This document shows, piece after piece, positions 9,674 to 16,805 of a stretch of DNA of 64,000 nucleotides; within the stretch, counting starts at the first letter, position 1, and each line of letters begins with the position of its first letter. The notes under the pieces were generated by a model, which saw nothing but the letters and a program-made list of their open reading frames with translations, was not told the DNA's origin and did no database searches. This stretch comes from Pseudoxanthomonas sp. J31 (lineage in GTDB: Bacteria; Pseudomonadota; Gammaproteobacteria; Xanthomonadales; Xanthomonadaceae), in contig NZ_AZNZ01000009.1 of assembly GCF_000510725.1 (NCBI RefSeq), positions 93,010-157,009 on the forward strand, in the 5' to 3' direction. A program made the position numbers and the translations under genes.

Positions 9674-10966
9674 TCAGCCCTGGCGGCGGCCGGCTTCGGC
9701 GGCACGCACCACCCGCAGGAAGTTGCCGCCCCAAATCGCGGCGACCTGCTCGCGCGTGTAGCCGCGGCGCAGCAGCTCGGCGGTGACGTTGGCCGCGTCG
9801 GCCTCGCTGTCGAAGCCGGTGACGCCGGCGCCGTGGTCGAAGTCGCTGCCGATCCCGACGTGCTCCACGCCGATGCGCCTGGCGATGTAGTCCAGGTGGT
9901 CGACCAGGTCGGAGAGGGTGGCCGGCTGCTCGTTCTGCTTGAGCGCGTCGTGGAAGCGCTCGCGGGTCGGCGCATCCAGCGCGTCGCTGCCCTCGTTGGC
10001 CACCGCGAACTGCTCCGGCAGGCCGAACTCCGCGCGCAGGCGGGCGATCTTCGCGCGCCAGGCGTCGTCCGGCGCGCGCAGGTAGGGCTTGAACGGGGTC
10101 ACCAGGACCACGCCGCTCTTGGCCTTGATCAGGTCCAGTTCCCCGTCGCTGAGGTTGCGGCTGTTGTCGACCAGGGCGCGGGCGTTGGAATGGGTGGCCA
10201 CTACCGGCACCCGGCTCAGCTCCACGGTCTGCTTCAGCGCCGCCGGGGTCAGCTGGGATACGTCGATCAGCACGCCCAGGTCGTTGAAGCGCGCCACCGC
10301 CCGGCGGCCCAGCTCGCTGAGCCCGCCGTGGCGCTCGGCCACGCCGTCCTGCGGCCGCGAGGAGTCGGCAAACGCGTTGTGCCCGGCGTGGGCGAGCCCG
10401 GCCACGCGCACGCCGGCCTGGTGGAAGCGGTCGAACGCGGCCAGGTCGGTGCCGAGGATGCGTGCGTTCTGGAAGCCGAGCAGCACCGCCACCTTGCCCT
10501 CGCGGTGCAGGCGCTCGATGTCGTCGGCGCTACGCGCCAGTTCCGCCTGGCCGCCGCTGCCGGCGATCCATTCCTGCACCGCCGCCAGCTTGGCCTCGGC
10601 GTCCTGGCGGGCCTTGGCCAGGCCCTGCGCGTCCTCCGGGCCCGGGCCGACCGCGATCGAGAACACGATCGCGTCCACCCCGCCTTGGCGCACCCGCTCG
10701 AAACTGGTGCGCTTGCCGCCGTCCGGCAGCCAGTAGCGCTTCGGCGTGTCGGGCAGCAGCACGTCGGCGTGCCCGTCCAGCACCAGGATCTCCTGGTGGA
10801 CGGCGGCCGGGTCGGCGGCGGGCTCCGGCGCGGGAGCGGCGGCAGTACCGGCCCCGGCGGCGGCATCGCGGCCGCCGCAGGCGGCAAGCGCCAGCGCCAG
10901 GGCCAGGGCGGCGATGGGACGGGGAAGCGGGAGCGTGGAGCGCGGATGCAATGCGGACATGGACAT
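9674..10966 (-). CDS. Lipoprotein membrane dipeptidase (peptidase M19)
   Basis: A 430-residue protein with a lipobox (LALALAACGG; lipidation at the Cys near 30), so it should be anchored in the envelope. The M19 metal motif DGHAD lies near residues 64-68, with LGFQNA, THSNARAL and IGSDFDHG further on supplying the dizinc and substrate site. These enzymes cleave dipeptides, including those with a C-terminal D-residue. It ends 63 bases before the start of the receptor gene, so the two may be co-expressed and work on imported dipeptides. Confidence 0.9.
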   Translation of the reverse strand: MSMSALHPRSTLPLPRPIAALALALALAACGGRDAAAGAGTAAAPAPEPAADPAAVHQEILVLDGHADVLLPDTPKRYWLPDGGKRTSFERVRQGGVDAIVFSIAVGPGPEDAQGLAKARQDAEAKLAAVQEWIAGSGGQAELARSADDIERLHREGKVAVLLGFQNARILGTDLAAFDRFHQAGVRVAGLAHAGHNAFADSSRPQDGVAERHGGLSELGRRAVARFNDLGVLIDVSQLTPAALKQTVELSRVPVVATHSNARALVDNSRNLSDGELDLIKAKSGVVLVTPFKPYLRAPDDAWRAKIARLRAEFGLPEQFAVANEGSDALDAPTRERFHDALKQNEQPATLSDLVDHLDYIARRIGVEHVGIGSDFDHGAGVTGFDSEADAANVTAELLRRGYTREQVAAIWGGNFLRVVRAAEAGRRQG

Positions 10967-11110
10967 TCCTGTGGGGTTTCATCAGGCAAGGCGGGGCCAT
11001 GGCCGCCGCGAACGGCAGCCCTGGCGGGACCGGGGTGGCGCCGGGTCAGGCCGCGCGCGCGGCGCGGCTACATCGCGCGGGGCGGCAGGGCGGCGGCGGG
11101 CAGCGGCTCA

Positions 11111-12403
11111 TCACTGCCCCGCGGTGGCCGCGTAGGGATCCGGCTCGGCCAGCAGCTCGTCCATCAACGCGTTGAAGCGGGCCACGTACTCCTCGTAGTA
11201 GCCGCCGGTGACCGGGCCGGTGAAGCCGGTATAGATCTCGCGCACCTCGCCGCGGCGGTCGATCACGATGGTGGTCGGGAACGCGGCCATGTAGTTCAGG
11301 CCCTGCAGCTTCTCGGTGGCCAGCTTCTTGTCGGCCACGCCGCCGTGGACGATGTCGTAGCGGATGTCGAAAAAGTCGCGGAACTTGCGCAGGCGCTGCT
11401 GGAAGTACTCGAAGCTGTCCTCCTGCTCGAAGGCCACGGCGATGGCCTCCACCCCGCGCTGCCGGTTCTCGCGGAACCAGGGCGCGAGGAACCGGGTCTG
11501 GTCGGTGCAGTTGGGGCACCAGGTGCCGATCACCTCGACGATCACCACCTTGCCGCGGTACTTGTCATCCCGCAGCGACACCGGCCGCCCCTCCAGGTCG
11601 GGGAAGCTGAAGTCGATGCTGCGGCGGCCATCCTTGAGGTAGGTGAGGCGGTAAGGATCAGGCAGTTCCACCTCGTCGCTGCGGTGGCCCTCGAACCTGG
11701 CCACGTTGTAGATGCCGAAGCTGATCGCACCCTGGATCTGGCCGTCCTCGATGGTGCCGCGGACCAGCACCGGGCTGGGCCCGCTGAAGTGCGACAGCCA
11801 GAAGCGGTCGCCCTGGACCACGCCTTCCAGCTCGCGGGTATCGCCCACGACGGTCATGAACACCCCGGTCAGGCGCGTGCCTTCCTGCCGCAGCAGCGCG
11901 ACCTGGTTGGGCCCGGCGCTGCGGTCGCGGTTGAGGATGGCCCACTTGCCGTCGAGGTTGGCGGCGCTGCCGGCATCCCGCTCCGGCGGCACGAAGCGCC
12001 AGGCCTGGCCATGCTCGGCGGTGAACGGCAGGTCGTTGGCGCCGTTGCGCTTCGGGACCAGGTCGCGGTAGTGCCCGACCAGGCGCTTGCCGCCGGAACC
12101 CTCCTCCACCGTGGCCTCGAGCGCGGCGTCGTAGGTGTTCATCACCGCGCGGATGCCGCCACCGGCCAGCTTCTCGACCTCGAACTCGTCGCGGCGGCTG
12201 CCGTTGAGCAGCACCAGGCGCGGTTGCGCGCCTTCCAGCCCGGCCAACTCGAAGTTGAACGGCAGCGCCTCGCCGTTGACGGTGAACTCGCCGCGCCACA
12301 GGCCCTCGGCGGGCGCGACCGTGCCGGCCAGCGCATGCGCGGCGCACAGCGCCAGCAGCAGGGCCAGTCCGTGGCGGAGGATGGAGCGGTATGCATGCCT
12401 CAT
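11111..12403 (-). CDS. Secreted thioredoxin-fold (TlpA-like) protein
   Basis: A 430-residue protein with a signal peptide (to HALAG, about residue 27), an uncharacterised beta-rich N-terminal region (about 30-255) and a C-terminal TlpA/AhpC-type thioredoxin domain with the redox pair WCPNC (C296, C299) and the cis-proline segment AAFPTTIVID. It would act as a periplasmic thiol oxidoreductase, possibly reducing. The ATG at 12403 was chosen because it starts the signal peptide; longer readings upstream are low-quality. Substrate is unknown. Confidence 0.85.
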   Translation of the reverse strand: MRHAYRSILRHGLALLLALCAAHALAGTVAPAEGLWRGEFTVNGEALPFNFELAGLEGAQPRLVLLNGSRRDEFEVEKLAGGGIRAVMNTYDAALEATVEEGSGGKRLVGHYRDLVPKRNGANDLPFTAEHGQAWRFVPPERDAGSAANLDGKWAILNRDRSAGPNQVALLRQEGTRLTGVFMTVVGDTRELEGVVQGDRFWLSHFSGPSPVLVRGTIEDGQIQGAISFGIYNVARFEGHRSDEVELPDPYRLTYLKDGRRSIDFSFPDLEGRPVSLRDDKYRGKVVIVEVIGTWCPNCTDQTRFLAPWFRENRQRGVEAIAVAFEQEDSFEYFQQRLRKFRDFFDIRYDIVHGGVADKKLATEKLQGLNYMAAFPTTIVIDRRGEVREIYTGFTGPVTGGYYEEYVARFNALMDELLAEPDPYAATAGQ

Positions 12404-12978
12404 GTCGGTTCCCGTGGCGGAGGAAGGTTCCGCCGGCTTGCATCCGTCGATGCGCTGCGCTGGCGGCTCATGGACTGTAGGCAGCGCCCGCCGGCGCAAT
12501 CCAGAGGCCAACACCCCGGAACTGATGACGATTGCTCCAAAGGAAATGAGCGGCGGCCTCCGCTGCATGGCCACGGCCGACCCGGCCAGCAGGTCGTGGC
12601 CGAATGGACGACCGCGTCCCTCACGCGACACGCGCAGCCTCACAGCCCCAGTCATGCGACGCGTCGACCAGTCAGTTGGACTTGCGCGAACACCCTGCGC
12701 AACCTGGCCTGACATCAGCGCGCGTGATGCAAGTGGTTTTGGCATTGAATCGCCTCACCGCAAATGCAAACCTCGCCATGCAATCCGGGCAGCCGCACGA
12801 TCGTCGTCGCTCTCTAGCGGGGGCAATGCGGGAGATGGCGCGCAACTGCGTGGCGAGCTCCCGGGACGGGAACCGGACGCGGAATCCCCGCTCCCGCGCG
12901 AGGTGTGGGCCTTCATGCATCCGCCAGGGTGATCTGGCCCCAAACGCAGGGGCACTGCGTCCACTAAGGAAGGTTGAT
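12404..12978. other. 575-base gene-free stretch upstream of the bacteriocin-like genes
   Basis: Both strands have open frames here but none has a recognisable domain, a convincing ribosome site or family-like composition. Parts (for example around 12520-12560 and 12720-12780) look less GC-rich than the surroundings. It probably carries the divergent promoters for the leftward thioredoxin gene and the rightward peptide genes, and may be a remnant of acquired DNA. I could not place a clear -35/-10 pair. Confidence 0.5.
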
Positions 12979-13188
12979 ATGCGCGAACTGAGCACTAACG
13001 AAGTTGCGGTTGCGTCCGGCGGCGTTATCGACACCGGCGGCGAACTTGCCGCCGGCCTGATCATGGCGGGTGCCGCGGGAATGGTTGGCGCCCTCCTTGG
13101 CGCTGCGGGCGGTCCGGTTGGCAGCGCCATGCTCGGGGTGACGTTCGCCCGCGCCGGCTTCAAGTACGTCGAGTACATCACCAAGTGA
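12979..13188 (+). CDS. Double-glycine-leader peptide 1, putative class II bacteriocin subunit
   Basis: A 69-residue peptide. The leader MRELSTNEVAVASGG (15 residues) fits the double-glycine leader consensus cut by C39-peptidase ABC exporters. The predicted mature part (54 residues) is very rich in Gly and Ala, with several small-xxx-small repeats (such as GALLG), a hydrophobic core and a charged aromatic tail ending YVEYITK. Such features are typical of pore-forming two-peptide bacteriocins. The start is set by AAGGAAGG seven to fourteen bases upstream of the ATG. The next gene, 10 bases on, encodes a partner with a matching leader. No exporter is nearby. Confidence 0.75.
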   Translation: MRELSTNEVAVASGGVIDTGGELAAGLIMAGAAGMVGALLGAAGGPVGSAMLGVTFARAGFKYVEYITK

Positions 13189-13198
13189 GGACACGCAA

Positions 13199-13390
13199 AT
13201 GCGCGAACTGACCTGTCGTGAGCTCCATGACGTGAATGGCGGTGCTTCCGTGCTCGGCACCATCTGGCAGGTAAGCCTGCCGGCACGGGCGGTGGCCGGC
13301 TCGGCCGCACTCGGCTGGGCGATAGGCTCTGCCATCTACCGGACCTATGACGATGAGATCCAGGCCGGATTGGATTGGCTGCTGAACTGA
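13199..13390 (+). CDS. Double-glycine-leader peptide 2, putative class II bacteriocin subunit
   Basis: A 63-residue peptide with leader MRELTCRELHDVNGG, aligned residue for residue in length with the leader of the preceding gene and ending in the same GG. The predicted mature part (48 residues) has a hydrophobic centre with a GxxxG motif (GWAIG) and an acidic, tryptophan-containing tail (EIQAGLDWLLN). Two adjacent leader-peptide genes, each with GxxxG-type helices, are the usual arrangement of two-peptide (class IIb) bacteriocins. A GAGGA ribosome site overlaps the stop of gene 1. Confidence 0.75.
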   Translation: MRELTCRELHDVNGGASVLGTIWQVSLPARAVAGSAALGWAIGSAIYRTYDDEIQAGLDWLLN

Positions 13391-13398
13391 GCCACTGG

Positions 13399-13422
13399 CC
13401 CCGCGCGCGCAAGCGCGCGGGG
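13399..13422 (+). promoter_or_regulatory. Perfect GC hairpin between the peptide genes and the membrane-protein genes
   Basis: CCCCGCGCGC at 13399-13408, loop GCAA (a GNRA tetraloop), and its exact complement at 13413-13422. It begins nine bases after the stop of peptide 2 and ends 11 bases before the next start. There is no T-tract, so it is better read as a stabiliser or partial terminator favouring peptide mRNA over the downstream genes than as a full terminator. Confidence 0.6.
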
Positions 13423-13433
13423 CATCGAGACCG

Positions 13434-13853
13434 ATGACTGCACACGGCCAACCAGCCCCAGGTACCCGCAGGAGCATTGCGGATCTCCTCGTCGTTTCCT
13501 CGGCCGCCTTGGTGCTGGCGCTCGCGCTGCACTCCCCCGCAGCCCGTCTCGCCCTGGCCACCGCCATGGACGGGTTCGACAACGTCTTCCTATGCGTCCT
13601 GTTCGCAGGCCTGGGCTTGCTCGATCTGGCCGGGCGCCTGCCTGCCGTCTTCCGCAAGGATGCCCGCCGCATCCGGCTGGTACTGTGGCTTGGCTTTGCC
13701 GGCGCGGTCCTGCTGTTCGGCGGTTATGCGCTTCCGGGCATACTGCTGGCCGAGCTGGCCTTCGACCTGGTGTACGCCGTTGCCGGCATGCGCGGCGGTG
13801 TGGCTCCCGGCCGTCGCATTGCCCCGTCAGGCCCCAGGAGGGACCGCCAATGA
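13434..13853 (+). CDS. Small membrane protein, candidate bacteriocin immunity protein
   Basis: A 139-residue protein with about four hydrophobic segments (roughly residues 16-35, 46-68, 82-101, 102-118) and a basic C-terminal tail. I recognise no named domain. It follows the two leader-peptide genes in the same direction and its stop overlaps the next start as ATGA. Immunity proteins for class II bacteriocins are usually small membrane proteins encoded immediately downstream, so that role is inferred from position and topology only. Confidence 0.6.
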   Translation: MTAHGQPAPGTRRSIADLLVVSSAALVLALALHSPAARLALATAMDGFDNVFLCVLFAGLGLLDLAGRLPAVFRKDARRIRLVLWLGFAGAVLLFGGYALPGILLAELAFDLVYAVAGMRGGVAPGRRIAPSGPRRDRQ

Positions 13854-14092
13854 AAAGCGTCGTGATCCGCATCCTCGCCGCGATGCTGTCCCTCGCCGGC
13901 GTCGTGGTCCTGGTCTCCCGGCTCATCCAGCTGGTGCAGGGCGATGCACAGGCCTCGGCACTGGAATACGCGGTGCTGGCCGGCGCCGCCTGCGGCACCT
14001 GGATGTTCGGGCGTTTCGCGCTCAACGGCGAGCGCGATCCGCTGATGCGCAGGCTGTCGGCACGCAAGCCCGGGCAGCCGGACAGCCGCTAG
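13850..14092 (+). CDS. Small two-helix membrane protein, second immunity candidate
   Basis: An 80-residue protein with two likely membrane segments (about 6-26 and 39-56) and a basic C terminus (DPLMRRLSARKPGQPDSR). It is translationally coupled to the preceding gene (ATGA overlap) and ends the rightward four-gene cluster; the next gene is convergent. No family recognised. In two-peptide systems one or two small membrane proteins may confer immunity, so either gene could be the determinant. Confidence 0.6.
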   Translation: MKSVVIRILAAMLSLAGVVVLVSRLIQLVQGDAQASALEYAVLAGAACGTWMFGRFALNGERDPLMRRLSARKPGQPDSR

Positions 14093-14118
14093 GCGCCAGT
14101 CCGCCAACGCACCGCCGG

Positions 14119-14688
14119 CTAGCGCCCTTCGCCGGCCGCCCGCTGGCGTTGCTGCAGGGCGCGGCGCAGGGCGGCGTCCGGTTGCAGGGAGCGATCCCAG
14201 CGGCGGTAGCTGTCGGCCAGGGCCAGGCGCAGCGCGGGATATGGATCCGGCTTGTCCTCGCCGCGCAGCGCGGAGGTCGCCTGGGCCCAGCTGCCGGCGC
14301 GGCCCAGGCGCGCGCGGGCGCGCACCACGCTGCGGCAGTCGGTGTCCAGCGCGCGCGCCAGGAAGCAGGCATACCAGGCGTCGCCGGGATTCCAGCCCGG
14401 CTGCGCCAGCAGTCCGCGCACATAGGCGCGCGAGGCGCCGGCATAGCGCTCGACCTCGGCGGCGAAGCTCTCCGGATAGGCGCGGGCGTAGCGGTCGATG
14501 TCGGCCAGGCGGCCGTCGATCCAGGCATCGCCCGTGTCGTAACGGGGTCCGGGCTCCGGCGTTGCGGTGGCCGTGGCGCGGGCCTGCGCCGCCAGCGGCA
14601 GCGGGATGCCCGCACCGCAGGCGGCCAGGCACAGGGTTACGAACAGGATCCGGCGGTACGTCGCGTGCGGGAAGCGGAAGCGGGCCAT
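14119..14688 (-). CDS. Secreted protein of unknown function
   Basis: A 189-residue protein beginning MARFRFPHATYRRILFVTLCL, a signal peptide with a cysteine (LAACGAG) that could be a lipobox. The mature part is helical and Ala/Arg-rich, with WYACFLARALDTDC and a C-terminal RRALQQRQRA stretch, and resembles repeats of short helices. I do not recognise the family. It is convergent with the bacteriocin-like cluster and lies downstream of the HAD gene on the same strand. Confidence 0.65.
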   Translation of the reverse strand: MARFRFPHATYRRILFVTLCLAACGAGIPLPLAAQARATATATPEPGPRYDTGDAWIDGRLADIDRYARAYPESFAAEVERYAGASRAYVRGLLAQPGWNPGDAWYACFLARALDTDCRSVVRARARLGRAGSWAQATSALRGEDKPDPYPALRLALADSYRRWDRSLQPDAALRRALQQRQRAAGEGR

Positions 14689-14753
14689 GGCGGCATTGTG
14701 CCGCGGCCGCGGGCGCGGCGCGCGCAGCTCCCGCCGGCGGGCCGTGTGCGGGA

Positions 14754-15476
14754 TCAGGCGGCGGTGCCGGCGGCGATCCGGGTGATGGCTTCCGGCAGCT
14801 CCGCCGCGCTGGCCACGGTGCGCACCCGCGGATGCGCCTCGGCCAGGCCATGGTCGGCCTCGTGGGCCCAGGTGAGCGCGTAGGGGATGTGCACGCCCCA
14901 GCCGCCCAGCCGCACCACCGGCTCGATGTCCGAGCGCAACGAGTTGCCAACCATCACGAACTGCTCCGGCGCGATGCCGAACTCGGCCAGCACCCGCGCA
15001 TAGGTCGGCGGGTCCTTCTCGGACACGATCTCGATGCGCGGGAACAGGTCGGCCAGGCCGGAACGGGCGATCTTGTCCTCCTGGTGGAACAGGTCGCCCT
15101 TGGTCACCAGTACCACCTGCCAGCGCGCGGCCACCGCCTCCACCGCGTCGCGGATGCCGTCCAGCAGCTCCACCGGGTGGGCCAGGGTGTCGCGGCCGAT
15201 GTCGACCACCTGCTGCAGGTCGCGGGCGCTGATGCGCGCTTCGGTCAGTTCGATCGCCGCCTCGATCATCGACAGGGTCATGCCCTTGACGCCGTAGCCG
15301 AACACCTTGAGGTTGCGGCGCTCCACCTCCAGCAGGTGGCGCAGGGTGCCGGCGTCGTGCAGGTCGATGTAGCGGCCGATGATTTCCTCGTAGCGCTTCT
15401 CCGCGGCGCGGTAGTAGTCCTCGCTGCGCCACAGGGTGTCGTCGCCATCGAAGCCGACCAGGCGGATGTCGTGCAT
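14754..15476 (-). CDS. HAD-superfamily hydrolase
   Basis: A 240-residue cytosolic phosphatase-type protein. Motif I FDGDDTLW carries the nucleophile D10 and acid/base D12; motif II is LVTKGD, motif III a lysine in SEKDP, and motif IV GNSLRSDIEP. The cap helices lie between residues 15 and 100. The substrate cannot be told from sequence. The ATG at 15476 lies eight residues before motif I, as usual; an upstream extension would be low-complexity and would read through the terminator of the EF-hand gene. Confidence 0.85.
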   Translation of the reverse strand: MHDIRLVGFDGDDTLWRSEDYYRAAEKRYEEIIGRYIDLHDAGTLRHLLEVERRNLKVFGYGVKGMTLSMIEAAIELTEARISARDLQQVVDIGRDTLAHPVELLDGIRDAVEAVAARWQVVLVTKGDLFHQEDKIARSGLADLFPRIEIVSEKDPPTYARVLAEFGIAPEQFVMVGNSLRSDIEPVVRLGGWGVHIPYALTWAHEADHGLAEAHPRVRTVASAAELPEAITRIAAGTAA

Positions 15477-15544
15477 GGGGGTATCCGGAACGCGGGCGCC
15501 ATCACGGCGGACGTGCAGGATAGCAGCGGGGACGGCCCCGGGGA

Positions 15545-15572
15545 GAAAGGAAGCGGGCCGGGGCCCGCTTCC
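15545..15572 (-). terminator. Intrinsic terminator of the EF-hand gene
   Basis: A perfect 11-bp stem (GGAAGCGGGCC at 15549-15559 with its complement at 15562-15572) has a two-base loop and, on the minus strand, is followed by TTTCT. It begins 20 bases after the stop of the leftward EF-hand gene. Confidence 0.75.
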
Positions 15573-15592
15573 GTCATGCATGGGGTGCCGCG

Positions 15593-15949
15593 TTACTCCT
15601 GCGGCGCGCCGCCCTGCTGCTGGTTGTGGATGAAGGTGCGGTACTCCTCGGGGGTCAGTTCGCCATCGCCGTCGGCGTCGGCCGTGGCGAACACGCTGGA
15701 CAGCGCGGAGTGGGCCTGGGCCTCGCTGCGGCTGATGCTGCCGTTGCCGTCGGTGTCCAGGTCGGCCCAGCTCTGGCCCTGGCCGCTGGCGCCGGCCTGC
15801 GACTGCTGTGCCGCGCCGGCCTGGGCCTGGGCCTGGGTCGGGGTCTGCTGCTCGGTGGGCGTGGTGCTCTGCGCGAACGCCAGCGGCGCGGCGGCAATCA
15901 TGCCCAGGAACAGCAGGCCGGTCGGGGTGCGGGTGTGGTGCTTGTTCAT
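15593..15949 (-). CDS. Secreted EF-hand calcium-binding protein
   Basis: A 118-residue protein with a signal peptide (to APLAFAQ), a Gln/Thr/Ala-rich linker and two EF-hand loops: DLDTDGNGSISRSE and DADGDGELTPEE, each with Asp/Gly at the calcium-coordinating positions. Calcium binding outside the cytoplasm is likely; partner unknown. The ATG at 15949 starts the signal peptide. A strong terminator follows. Confidence 0.85.
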   Translation of the reverse strand: MNKHHTRTPTGLLFLGMIAAAPLAFAQSTTPTEQQTPTQAQAQAGAAQQSQAGASGQGQSWADLDTDGNGSISRSEAQAHSALSSVFATADADGDGELTPEEYRTFIHNQQQGGAPQE

Positions 15950-16156
15950 TGGCGTACTCCGTCGGGTGGAAGGACGTGACTGCTTGCTTTGCAGAACACG
16001 GGTCGCACCTTGCAACGTCGCGGATGAACCGGATTTGGGCCGCGGCCGCGCCGCGAACGCGGCGTTAACCACAGCGTCCGCGCTGCGTTGTAGCCGCTGG
16101 TTAGCGGCGCGTGGACGCCAGGTTAGGGGCGTCTTCAAGGACGCCATGTAACCGCT

Positions 16157-16549
16157 TTAGCGGGCCTCGTCGGGCCCGGTGGAGTTCCCGCCGGGGGCAC
16201 GCCGGTGGCTGAACAGCCACCAGCCCAGCACGCTGCCGGAGGTGGCGCCGATCACTTCCAGCAGGACCCGGGTGCCCAGGTTGTCGGCGTCGTGGATGCC
16301 GGCCAGGGCCAGGCGCGCGTACAGCGGCGACTCCAGCTTCACCATGCCGATGTAGAACAGGTTCCAGGCATCCAGCCCCGCGGCGATGGCGGTGGCGATG
16401 ACCGCGCCCCAGCCAACCACGTGCCCGATCTGCATGCCGGTGCGTCGCCCGAGCCAGGCCCATCCGGCGTACACCAGCACGCCGACGAGGAAGGCGATCA
16501 GTCCGGCTTCGAGGCAGCCAAGCAGGCCGGTGTGCAGCGGAAGGTTCAT
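16157..16549 (-). CDS. Integral membrane protein of unknown function
   Basis: A 130-residue protein with about three to four hydrophobic stretches (12-32, 44-62, 68-78, 97-114). Short motifs such as YAGWAWLGRRTG and GATSGSVLGWWLF are visible, but I recognise no family. It sits between the EF-hand gene and a small cysteine-rich protein gene, all leftward, without clear coupling. Confidence 0.6.
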   Translation of the reverse strand: MNLPLHTGLLGCLEAGLIAFLVGVLVYAGWAWLGRRTGMQIGHVVGWGAVIATAIAAGLDAWNLFYIGMVKLESPLYARLALAGIHDADNLGTRVLLEVIGATSGSVLGWWLFSHRRAPGGNSTGPDEAR

Positions 16550-16603
16550 CGGGCGGGCGGGACCTGGGCAAACGGGCCGACAAGTCTAGCCGGGCCGGTC
16601 GCC

Positions 16604-16792
16604 TCAGTCCTCGCCCTCGCGGCGGGCGGCCAGCGCCACCTGGCCGTCCGCGTCCACCGTCACGTCCAGCAGGATCGGCTGGCAGCAGACCTGGCAGTCC
16701 TCCACGTACTGCTGGTTGCCGCCACTGGGATCCACCGGGGTCTCGAAGCTCTCCCCGCACCAGGGGCATTGCACGGTCAGCCACTCTTCCAT
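16604..16792 (-). CDS. CPXCG-motif small zinc-ribbon protein
   Basis: A 62-residue protein with CPWCG near residues 9-13 and CQVCCQPI near 33-40, two knuckles that would bind one zinc. This matches the short CPXCG-containing proteins common in gammaproteobacteria, whose role is unknown. It ends 54 bases before the next leftward gene, a membrane protein gene. Confidence 0.8.
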   Translation of the reverse strand: MEEWLTVQCPWCGESFETPVDPSGGNQQYVEDCQVCCQPILLDVTVDADGQVALAARREGED

Positions 16793-16805
16793 CAGCGCAC
16801 CTCCG

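Noticed and set aside
7037..12712. Very long rightward open frame of nearly 1,900 codons
   Set aside because: It is antisense to the receptor, dipeptidase and thioredoxin genes, which have clear motifs; composition (His, Gln, Arg, Val-rich) is that of a shadow frame.
12840..12930. Possible tRNA-like segment, because one frame reads GNRTRNP, as seen in some mis-called tRNA translations
   Set aside because: No cloverleaf, TTCRA arm or CCA end could be assembled from the bases on either strand.
12604..13188. A longer 194-residue reading that would make peptide 1 the C-terminal part of a bigger protein
   Set aside because: The first 125 residues have no family character, while the internal ATG at 12979 has a strong ribosome site and starts a standard double-glycine leader matching that of the next gene.
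12672..13532. Leftward 286-residue open frame across the bacteriocin-like genes
   Set aside because: Arg/Pro/Ala-rich composition with no domain, typical of an antisense frame in GC-rich DNA; the rightward genes have leaders, ribosome sites and coupling.
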